From Flaveria trinervia (Eukaryota; Streptophyta; Magnoliopsida; Asterales; Asteraceae): a stretch of DNA of 64,000 nucleotides. The DNA is taken from positions 42,420,731-42,484,730 of the forward strand of contig CM046458.1 of NCBI GenBank assembly GCA_025506515.1, given 5' to 3'. The notes under the pieces are model-generated. The model ran no database searches and had not been told where the DNA came from. It saw nothing but the letters and a program-made list of their open reading frames with translations. Positions 33,473-42,726 of this stretch are shown piece by piece. Position numbers and translations under genes: made by a program. The number at the start of each line of letters is the position of its first letter. Position 1 is the stretch's first letter.

Positions 33473-33830
33473 TTTAGGCGCATGGGCACTATGCAGGCGC
33501 ATGGACACTATGCAGGCGCATGGGGAACACAGGCGCATGGGCGACTTTTAGGCGCATGGGCACTAAGCAGGCGCATGGGGAATCCTGGACGTCTGGACAC
33601 TTAGTCAATTCCAGCCTAAATTCTAGGCGCATGGGTACTATTCAGGCGCATGAGCCACTTAGGCGCATGAGCCACTTGGGCGCATGGCACTATTGGGGTG
33701 CATGGCCCTACACTTAGTCATCCGACTAATATTTCTAGGCGCATGGGCCACTGTTCAGGAGCATAGGCTATACTTAAACATTTCTAAGGTAATCTTAGGC
33801 GTATGAGCCTCACCTAGGCGCATGAGCTTT
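33473..33830. repeat. GGCGCATGGGC minisatellite in Gy2 left LTR
   Basis: About 15 units of 17-30 bp with the core TAGGCGCATGGGCACT, the reverse complement of the Gy3 ATGCGCCT repeats. Counterpart at 40105-40430. Confidence 0.85.
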
Positions 33831-34468
33831 CCGTAAAACATGTTTCAAGGATATTTTCAACCCCAATCATCAAAACCATCTGTTCTAAGCTTAATATGGC
33901 TATTCTAAACATGAATAACCTAAAAGCATTCAAGAATCAACATCCAATCATGCACACTACATACGGGTGAACATACATACCTTGTAAAAATTGTTTTAAT
34001 ACATTTTCAGCCCCAAAGATGTTTAAAACAAGTAAAAACCAAGGTCTAGAACTCACCTGATGCAACTTGGGTATTTCTTCCTTTCTAACCAGCTTGCAAT
34101 GAGTTCAAACACCTAAAAACAACACCAAACACACACACCCGAGCACATACACGAACACATAAGCACATAAGCATGTAACCGGGATAAAACCCGTCATAAA
34201 CACTTAAAAACTACAAATTCTTACCTCAAATTCGTTCAATCTTCTTCTTCTTCTTCAACAAGCCGAGAGTTTTCCCCTGCTCTCTCTCTCTAAAACCGAA
34301 GAAATGTTGATGTGAAGTGAGGGTGGGTGGCCATGCCCACCTTTACACCAACTTTTCAAAGATCTGTCCTTCTGGACACTTTTAGTCCTTCCACTTGGAC
34401 TTTATTGCTTTTCTTTGTTTTATTCTTCATGTCTTGTCTTTTAAAAAAATAACCGGGTGTTACAAGTC

Positions 34469-34477
34469 CACCCCCCT
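34469..34477 (-). other. Gy2 polypurine tract
   Basis: Minus strand AGGGGGGTGG next to the 3' LTR, as in Gy1. Confidence 0.83.
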
Positions 34478-34542
34478 TATATAGGTTTCGTCCCCGAAAC
34501 CTGTTATTCCTCGAACAGATGAGGATAATGCTACCTTATCTC

Positions 34543-34893
34543 TTACTCAGTCTCCCATGTAGACTCGGATCCCTTCCTGTGCTTCCACTGTACACGCACA
34601 AGAGGAACCACTTTATTTCTCAGCCTCTTCTCTTTATGATCGATGATTGCCACTGGTTGCTCCACATACTTGGGCCTTTCGTCTACTTCGATATCCTCCA
34701 GTGGTACAATCATGTATTCATCAGCTAAACACTTTCTCAAATGAGATACATGGAATGTCTGGTGAATCCCATTTAACTCACCCGGTAATTTCAACCTATA
34801 GGCCACCTCTCCTACTCGAGCAATGATTCGGAAAGGGCCTATATATCTGGGCTCAACTTGCCCCGCTTCCTGAATCGGATAATACCCTTCCAA
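34543..34893 (-). pseudogene. Gy2 integrase C-terminus with chromodomain-like tail
   Basis: GPFRIIARVGEVAYRLKLPG (GPY/F module), HVSHLRKCLADEYMIVPLED and VPLVRVQWKHRKGSESTWET, then a stop after ETE at 34543 where the Gy1 frame continues EEMRQHYP. It is frameshifted relative to the core at the SPDI/SPRYIGPF boundary (about 34850). Confidence 0.87.
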
Positions 34894-35803
34894 GGTGAGA
34901 CCTTCAACATAACCCGGTCACCCACCTGGAACTCGATCGGTCTGTGTCGTTTATCGGCATACGACTTCTGTCTATCCTTGGCTGCCTTCATGAAGGCTTT
35001 AATCTTCTCAAGCTTCTCAGCCGTAGCCTCGATTACTTCGACGCTTCCCAATTCCTTTTGACCAATATCACCCCAGCAAACGGGTGTTCTGCATCGCCTA
35101 TCGTATAGCATCCCGTATGGTGGCATGCCAATGCTGGCATGATAGCTATTGTTGTACGATAATTCAGCTAACAGTAAGTGGTCATCCCAACTTCCCCCAA
35201 AATCAATCACACATGCTCGAAGCATGTCTTCCAATATCTGAATGGTCCTTTCCGACTGACCATCAGTTTGGGGACGATAAGCCGTGCTAATATGTAAACT
35301 AGTCCCCATGGCATCGTGAAATTTCTTCCAGAATTTAGATGTAAACCAGGTCTCACGATCAGACACAATGGACACTAGCACGCCATGACGAGTTACAATC
35401 TCCTTGATGAACAGGTCAGCCAACCTCTCGGATGAATATATCTCGCGGATCGGTAGGAAGTGAGCACTCTTCGTCAAATGGTCAACAATCACCCATATGG
35501 CATCGTACCCTTTCGGAGTACGTGGCAATTTCGTTATGAAATCCATGGTGATGTGCTCCCACTTCCATTCCGGTATATCCAAAGGTTGGATCTCCCATAC
35601 GGCTTCTGATGTTCGACCTTCACTTGCAAACAAGTAAGGCACTTACTCACATACTCCACCACGTCACGCTTTATACCCGTCCACCAATAGTCTTTCTTCA
35701 TATCTTGATACATCTTTGTGGCACCAGGATGAATGGAGTATCGAGTCTTGTGAGGTTCATCCAAAATCCTCACACGTAGATCCCCGAAACGAGAAATCCA
35801 CAC
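34839..35803 (-). pseudogene. Gy2 integrase
   Basis: The zinc-binding part is at 35803-35534 (MYQDMKKDYWWTGIKRDVVE, YVSKCLTCLQVKVEHQK). The core is open for 267 codons (35642-34839) with MDFITKLPRTPKGYDAIWVI, IVSDRETWFTSKFWKKFHDA and PQTDGQSERTIQILEDMLRA, so the catalytic D, D and E are intact. WKWEHITMDFITK shows the usual linker. The zinc-binding domain and the core are in different frames, which overlap between 35534 and 35642. Confidence 0.9.
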
Positions 35804-36072
35804 CCGTCCAAATCGAGTTTTACACCAACTGTGTTTTCACCCAATTCCCCCAACCAGACCTCACATTCTTTCAGAGTTTAGATGATCTTCTATTAGTGCC
35901 TTATCTTGAAACTCCTTGACTTGCTTCATCACCTCAGAGGTCATGATTAGTTGATAAGCTTTCACCCGAATTGGTTCGGGCCTCTCCTTTCGGCTAGGGC
36001 ATCCGCCACCATGTTAGCTTTGCCCCGATGGTAATGGATCTCACAATCATAATCCTTTATGAGCTCCAACCA

Positions 36073-36594
36073 TCATCTCTGCCTCATATTCAGGTCCTTC
36101 TGCTCAAAGAAGTACTTTAAGCTCTTGTGGTCGGTGAAGATGGTGCACTTCGTTCCATACAGATAGTGCCTCCAAATCTTTAGTGCAAAGACCACGGTCG
36201 CTAGTTCCAAGTCATGAGTAGGGTCGTTGATCTCATGAACCTTTAGTTGTCGGGATGCGTAGGCTATAAGTTTTCCTCTTTGCATTAACACACACCCCAT
36301 CCCCGAGTAAGAAGCATCTGAATACACCACCAAATCTTCGCTTCCATCGGGTAACGACAAGACAAGAGCTTAAGTCAACCTAACCTTTAACTCCTCGAAC
36401 GCCTGTTCTTGAGCTTGACCCCATGTAAACTTTACATCCCTTCGGGTCAACTTGGTCAGTGGAGAAGCGATCTTGGAAAAGTCTTGGATGAATCTTCTGT
36501 AGTAGCCCGCCAAACCCAAGAAACTACGAATCTCAGATGGCGTCTTTGGAGACTTCCATTGCATCACTGCCTCCACCTTAGCCGGGTCCACCAT
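36073..36594 (-). pseudogene. Gy2 RT connection and RNase H
   Basis: 36594-36370 carries AVMQWKSPKTPSEIRSFLGL, AGYYRRFIQDFSKIASPLTK and ends with a stop after LKVRLT. RNase H continues at 36360-36073 (VVYSDASYSGMGCVLMQRGK, THDLELATVVFALKIWRHYL, FTDHKSLKYFF) and stops after MRQR. The last Asp motif is recognisable further left (about 36000) in another frame. Confidence 0.86.
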
Positions 36595-36601
36595 AATCCC
36601 A

Positions 36602-37512
36602 TCAGGATATCACCACATGACCCAAGAACTGAACTTCACGCAACCAGAATGCGCACTTGGAGAATTTGGCATACAATTTCTCCCTTCTCAACGTCTCCAC
36701 ACCTCTCGAATGTGATCGGCATGCTTGCTCGCTCTTTGAATAAATCAGGATATCATCAATAAACACAATCACTGATTTATCTAACATTGGCCAACACACT
36801 CAATTCATCAAGTCCATAAAAGCAGCTGGCGTGTTGGTCAAGCCAAAAGACATGACAAGAAACTGGTAGTGACCGTAGCGCATACGAAAAGCTGTTTTAG
36901 GGATATCCTGCTCCTTCACCTTCAACTGATGGTAACCAGATCGAAGGTCTATCCTTGAAAACCAATTGGCACCCTGAAGCTGGTCGAACAAATCATCTAT
37001 TCTCGGTAAGGGATATCGTTCTTCACCGTCAACTTGTTCAGCTCACGGTAGTCAATGCACATCCTCATACTACCGTCTTTCTTCTTCACAAACAGGACTG
37101 GAGCACCCCAGGGAGAGATACTCAGTCTAATGAACCCCTTATCGAGCAGCTCCTGCATCTGCCCCATCAGTTCTTTCATTTTTTTCGGAGCTAACCGATA
37201 CAGTGCTTTGGCAACAGGTTGAGCACAGGGTATCAGATCAATTTGGAACTCAATCTCGTGATCCAGTGGCACACCGGGTAAGTCTTCTAGGAATACGTCC
37301 GGAAAGTCACACACAACTGGTACATCAGATAGTTCTGGTGTTGGTGCGTCCACGTCCTTTATGTAGGCCAAGTAGGCACTACATCCACGCCTCATGCACT
37401 TTCCCGCCACCGCCATCGAAATCACTTTCGGGATCGTCGCGACCCGATCGCCATAAACTGTCACCTTATCCCTGTCAGGTGCTGTCAATCGGATCATCTT
37501 CTTGCGACACAC
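36602..37512 (-). pseudogene. Gy2 reverse transcriptase
   Basis: 37512-36997 carries the linker and the RT start (VVCDFPDVFLEDLPGVPLDH, LDKGFIRLSISPWGAPVLFV, MRMCIDYRELNKLTVKN), then a one-base shift. 36991-36800 has motif A intact, FSRIDLRSGYHQLKV, and motif B MSFGLTNTPAAFMDLMN, then a stop. 36799-36602 has the catalytic VFIDDILIYS. A small deletion follows (SEQACRSHSRGVETLRREKL). Confidence 0.88.
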
Positions 37513-37846
37513 AATTCGCTTCGTAGTCCGCCAACCAATCCATTCCTAGGACTACATCGAAACCACCTAAGGTCATCACGAATGGTCTGACAGGAAACTT
37601 ATGACCGTCTAGTTCTATGCCACAACCTTCTATCACCTCAGAATTCCTTGTAGACTTACCTATGGCAGTTTCTACCTCAAAGGGCTCATCAATACATCTA
37701 CTCTTAATGGAAAACTTAGCACAAAAAGCAGCAGAAATGAAACTCCTACTAGCACCAGAATCAAACAACACAGATGCAAGAGTTTGGTTTACTAGAAACA
37801 TACCTGACACCACGTCGGGGTCTGTCCTAGCCTCCTCCCAAGTCAT
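37475..37846 (-). pseudogene. Gy2 aspartic protease
   Basis: 123 codons, with the active site LFDSGASRSFISAAFCAKFS and the second conserved block FVMTLGGFDVVLGMDWLADY. It shifts frame at about 37500 into the linker to RT. The active site looks intact. Confidence 0.87.
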
Positions 37847-37870
37847 TGTGAAAGCTCGGGCACTTGACTT

Positions 37871-39028
37871 CTATCCTTCTCCTCCAGCCTTCTTCGCTCC
37901 TGAACTATTCGCCCTCAGCCTCTTACAATCTCTGCTCAGATGACCATTCTCGCCACAGTTGTAACACTTGCCAACCCCACAATCTCTAGCCATATGGCCA
38001 GGCTTCCCACACTTGAAACAAACATTCAACCCCCATCTACACTCGCCACCGTGCTCCTTCCCACACTTGCCACACTTCTTCCACCCCGCACCAGCTGTGA
38101 CCACACGTCAGTCATCTATCTTCGCCACCTTATTGTTTGGAGCGGCTCCACCACGTCCAAACCGTTTCCCATTCCAGTTCCTTCCATCCCCACTCGTCTT
38201 CTTCACCTCAGCCACCACCACCTCGCGCTCGTCATATAATCTACCAACCAAATCAACCGCCGACCAAAAAGTGCTCAGCCGGCAGCGATCATATGCCTAC
38301 GGATATCCGCCGGTAGCCCCTGGATGTATCTCTTAATCTTTCGTGACAGTGGTGTCACCTGTTCGGGCACCAGCCACGCCATTTCATTGAATTTTATAGT
38401 GTAGTGCTGGTGTGTGTTCCCGCCTCCAGCTGCAGAAGTCTCTTTCTACCTTATCCATCTCCCTATGAGGACAGAATTCCTCAATCACTAACTTTTTCAG
38501 TTCAAGCCATCTCATTCTCCCAATGGCCCTATTACCCTTGGCTTGGACAATGTTGTCCCACCAGCACAAAGCAGAGTCCACAAAAGAGTGGGTAGCAAAT
38601 TTCAACTTCTGATCTTCACGACACTCACTAATATCGAGAATTGCCTCCATTTCCCTCACCCACCGGTGAGCAGCTGTAGCAGTGCCGTTTCCATCAAAAG
38701 TAGGGGGTTTGCATCTCATAAACACCCCGTAGTTACAGCCTCGGGCCGCCTCCGGCGCAGGCTCCTCTTCTTCCTCCTCCTTATCATAAGAGAGAACCGT
38801 TTCCGGCTCTGGTTGCTCCCGTCCTCCCGAGGACTTTTTTCTCTCCTTTCTTTCCCCTTCCCTCACTGCCTTGATCACTTCGGTCACCACAGACGGTAGA
38901 ATCGTCTGCATGACCTGATAAACTTCCTCCATCACAGCCTCCTTTACCGAGGCTCTCAAATTGGCGCTCTCGTCGTCACCCTCCGAATGAGGGGTCTTTG
39001 GTTCTTCATGAACCACTTTCTCGACTCT
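37871..39028 (-). pseudogene. Gy2 gag, 5'-truncated
   Basis: Begins abruptly at the deletion junction as GPRVEKVVHEEPKTPHSEGD; about 25 codons present in Gy1 and Gy3 are lost. The capsid-like part is in 39052-38384, frameshifted near 38440-38410. The nucleocapsid part at 38104-37871 is well kept: CGKCGKEHGGEC, CFKCGKPGHMARDC and CYNCGENGHLSRDC, so this copy has two complete CCHC knuckles plus a Cys-rich preface. Confidence 0.87.
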
Positions 39029-39486
39029 AGGCCCCGTTCCTGGAGACCTCACAGTTGGTCATTCATTGCACATAAAACATTATAATTACAATTGCCTTAC
39101 GAAAACATTGCAGCGGAAACATAAAAATATAACTTTTCATATCATTACAAATGTTTTTGAAAGTTAATACAAACGTTCATTTCAAAACATCATTCATTCG
39201 CATTACAATGCAAAACCATTAACAAAAGAATGCCATCTAAAAGAGCTGAGTAGCCGCCTCATGCCATCCTCAGCAACGTTTACCTGCCAACTGAAAATGT
39301 ATAAAAGTCAGCGTTGCTGAGTGAGTTCTAGTTTTATAAATAAAACATACTTTTCTTTCAAATTCATACTATACTTTACATTCACTTGTGATCATGCATC
39401 ATACGTACATACAGATAATATCATTATTATCTTCCATTATGTTCGTTCACATTCGTTCATTCATTACTTCTAGTGACATATACACT

Positions 39487-39680
39487 ACCCCGAACATTGT
39501 GCATGAAGCGGGTAACTGGGCCTGAGTTCTTTCATAGACCTCGAACATTGTGTACGAAGCTGACTCCAGTACCTAGGGCAAGTACATTCACCATTTATCT
39601 TTTCTCTTTTATTCTGGATCAATGCCATATGCTACCTCGAACATTGTGCATGAAGCTGACTCTAGTACCTAGGGCAAGCG
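39487..39680. repeat. direct repeats in Gy2 right LTR
   Basis: Counterpart of 32846-33035 with CGAACATTGTGCATGAAGC units. Confidence 0.82.
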
Positions 39681-40104
39681 GCAAGGGTCCCATTAATTTT
39701 GTCAATCACAAGAATTGGACCCCAATGTGCATCCTTTGGGGTAGCTACCCAGCACACCGTTGAGCTAACACCTACATAGGTTGTGCACCTCCATACGTTT
39801 GCTTCCAGGACTTCTTACGTTCATTTGTTTGTTAATGCATGCATTCATTCATCATGTTCCTTTTCCATTTTCTTTCACTTTACGTTACATAATACTTTCG
39901 GTTCATTCATTATCATAACACGCAAAGTCATAGGAAAGATGATCATACATCATATAAGGAACATAAACATATCATACAATCATACATCACATCATCACAA
40001 CATAAATGACTTCAAAAAGTCAACTTACATAGCCCCTGGGAATCTCCCAAGTCAAAGCTTACATTACACGTTTTCCCCAAAAAATCAGAAAATATTCCAA
40101 GTCT

Positions 40105-40430
40105 TTAGGCGCATGGGCGACTTTCAGGCGCATGGGCACTATGCAGGCGCATGAGTGCTTAGGCACATAGGAAATCCTGAACATCTGGACACTTAGTCAA
40201 TTACAGCCCGAATTCTAGGCGCATGGGTACTATTCAGGCGCATGAGCCACTTGGGCGCATGAGCCACTTGGGCGCATGGGCACTATTGGGGCGCAGGACC
40301 CTATACTTAGTCATCCGACTGATATTTCTAGGCGCATGGGCCACTGTTCAGGCGCATGGGCTATACTTCAACATTTCTAAGGTAATCTTAGGCGTATGAG
40401 CCTCACCTAGGCGCATGAGCTTTCTGTAAA
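40105..40430. repeat. GGCGCATGGGC minisatellite in Gy2 right LTR
   Basis: Counterpart of 33473-33830, with fewer units (about 12). Confidence 0.85.
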
Positions 40431-41064
40431 ACATGTTTCTAGGATATTTTCAACCCCAATCATCAAATCCATCTGTTCTAAGCTTAATATGGTTATTCTA
40501 AACATGAATAACCTAAAAGCATTCAAGAATCAACATCCAATCATACACATTACATACGGGTGAACATACATAACCTTGTAAAAATCGTTTTAATACATTT
40601 TCAGCCCCAAAGATGTTTAAAACAAGTAAAAACCGGGGTCTAGAACTCATCTAATGGAACTTGGGTATTTCTTCCTTTCTAATCCGCTTGCAATGAGTTC
40701 AAACACCTAAATACAACACCAAACACACACACCTGAGCACATACACAAACACATAAGTACATAAGCATGTAACCGGGATAAAACCTGTCATAAACACTTA
40801 AAAACTACGAATTCTACCTTGTATTCGTTCACTTCTTCTTCTTCTTCTTCTTCTTCTACAAGCCGAGAGTTTTCCCCTGCCCTGTCTCTCTAAACCTGAA
40901 GAAATGTTGATGTGAAGTGAGGGTGGGCGGCCATGCCCACCTTTACACCAACTTTTCAAAGATTTGTCCTTTTGGACACTTTTAGTCCCTCCACTTGGAC
41001 TTTATTGCTTTTCTTTCTTTTATTCTTCATGTCTTGTCTTTTAAAAAAATAACCGGGTGTTACA

Positions 41065-41069
41065 TTCAG
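41065..41069. repeat. target-site duplication of Gy2, right copy
   Basis: TTCAG, identical to 32380-32384. Confidence 0.9.
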
Positions 41070-42714
41070 AAGGCTCTAAATAAACTTTTAAGGCGTCTGG
41101 TGAGGTGGATTTAGAAAATGCTACATAGAATTGTCCATGACCAAAGATAGGTTGGGGCAAGTAAACTCCGATCTTATTTAAAGACTGTCCCTGACTTTTA
41201 TTGATAGTCATTGCATATTATAGTTTAACAGGGAACTGCTTTCTTTTGAACACAAACAGAAGTTAGTTATCAATGTGGCTTAAAATTATTCTAGGTATGT
41301 ACACTCTATGACCAGCTGCAATACCAATGATGACCTGTGCCTCTAAGAATCTTGGAAGTAGTTGCGTTATAATTAACCATGTTCCATTGCACAAACCAAC
41401 GATTTGATTATGTTACGCAGCAAGATGATGGGTGCTTTGACTTTAAGATTAAGTCTATGTGGTGGTAATCCATTAAAGTCCAATTCATTCAGGTATTCAA
41501 CTACGTATAGTAGCTCGAGATCACCTCGATTTATTGCATAAGGCACAAGCGAGTCCGTGTTTAAGTAAACACTACAATCATCAGAAGACATGTCTAACAC
41601 AATCGCATTCACCAAGTCAGCGGTTTCATTTTTTGGGCATACGATTGCTTTTTGAGAAAGATTTGTTGTTGTGGGGCTTTCAAGAGTCTCTCTATCATAT
41701 ATGAAGCATATGAGGTTATGCAAATCATTATCACCATGAGGTATTAAAAACTTTACAGGGATTTCAATAACTTTTGAGTCGCTTACGCAGTCTTTATCCA
41801 ATGTACCATTTGAGCCATTTCTTACATCAGCAGCCAAGATGCAAAAGATGTAGTTTCGTTAACATCAGACCCATTAAATTCTGCATGACGTAAACACAAG
41901 TTTTTTGTTAGTTTAACAATCTTAAACCTATCCCCCATGTATGATCTGGGCAACGAAGATGCTAGGATATCTTGCTTACTTGCTCTACATTTTACCGGTA
42001 ACGTTTGTCTAAAATCGCCTCCTAGTAAGACAGATTTTCCACTAAAAAGGCTGTCAGTATTATCAAGTAGATCCTTAAGGGTTCTATCTAATGCTTCAAA
42101 ACATCTTCTGTCGTTCATCGGAGCCTCGTCCCAAACTATAAGTGAAGTCTCAATCAGAAGCTTGGAAGTTGAGTGTTTTTCTTAACATGACAAATGCTCT
42201 CATCTGTCATCTCTAAAGGTATTTTGAAACGTGAATGGGCTGTTCTACCAGAAGGCATGAGCAGAGACGCAATACCAGAGGCTGCAATTACAAGAACTAT
42301 ATTTCCTTCAGATCGTAATGCATTAATGATGGTAGTCCACAAGAAAGTTTTCCCCATTCCACCATGACCGTAGACGAACAATAAAATCTGCTTGTTATTT
42401 TCAATTGAACTGATAACATTTTCATACATATGCAATTGTTTTCCGTGAAGACGACTTTTTTGGCGCGCATGTTCAACAACACTTTCTGGTCTGTCGTAAT
42501 TTTTTTCTTCCATTAGAAGCCTATTATTAAGTGTTTCAAGCAAATCCGCTCTTGGCATAGGTAACCCATAATCTATGAGTGACGAAGCAGTTGCGCTAGA
42601 GTTTAGCATGAGTTCAATTTCATATAATACATATTGCTGAACATTGTCATCGGCAATATGAGCTTCTGAGCAATTCTGGAAAACAGTTAATTGACGTGTA
42701 ACATCATCAATCAT
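41065..42714 (-). pseudogene. Helitron PIF1-like helicase domain
   Basis: Unwinds DNA during rolling-circle transposition. On the minus strand: Walker A FVYGHGGMGKTFLW at about 42383-42342; IVLVIAASGIASLLMPSGRT (motif Ia); the Walker B region is partly lost (the frame from 42714 ends with a stop at about 42154, where a conserved Asp-Glu-Ala-Pro motif is expected); KSVLLGGDFRQTLPVKCRAS at about 42035-41975; RDRETL-like and NETADLVNAIVLDM in 41837-41373; and YAMTINKSQGQSL near 41216-41178. A stop precedes YAMTI, and frames change at about 42150, 41830 and 41370. The last codons lie beyond Gy2 at 32300-32384. Confidence 0.88.
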
Positions 42715-42726
42715 ACGATGCCACTG

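Larger units (their letters stand above)
32385..34464 (-). repeat. Gy2 3' LTR (left)
   Basis: 2080 bp, TGTAAGGCCCCG to GGGTGTTACA. Includes a direct-repeat block with CGAACATTGTGCAYGAAGC units (32846-33035) and a GGCGCATGGGC minisatellite (33473-33830). Confidence 0.93.
32385..41064 (-). mobile_element. Gy2: Ty3/gypsy chromovirus on minus strand, PBS deleted
   Basis: 8680 bp with a perfect 5-bp TSD (TTCAG), inserted in the helicase gene of the Helitron. 3' LTR on the left, truncated 5' LTR on the right, internal modules in gypsy order. The leader, the PBS, the first gag codons and the first 4 bases of the 5' LTR are missing in one deletion at 39028/39029. Its protein modules are the least broken of the three gypsy copies: the integrase core is open over 267 codons. 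Confidence 0.93.
39029..41064 (-). repeat. Gy2 5' LTR (right), missing its first four bases
   Basis: 2036 bp. Begins AGGCCCCGTTCC directly fused to gag sequence, where a complete LTR would have TGTA before it. Ends GGGTGTTACA, followed by the TSD. Contains the same internal repeats as the left LTR (39487-39680 and 40105-40430). Confidence 0.92.

Noticed and set aside
32831..33717. Open frames in the Gy2 LTRs (also at 39473-40154)
   Set aside because: Low-complexity translations of LTR repeats (LPRTLCTKLTPVPRAS, GAWATFRRMG), not conserved proteins.
33473..33830. CRISPR-like appearance of regularly spaced short repeats in gypsy LTRs
   Set aside because: The window is plant nuclear DNA, the units are degenerate, spacing is irregular and spacers repeat between LTRs; this is an LTR minisatellite.
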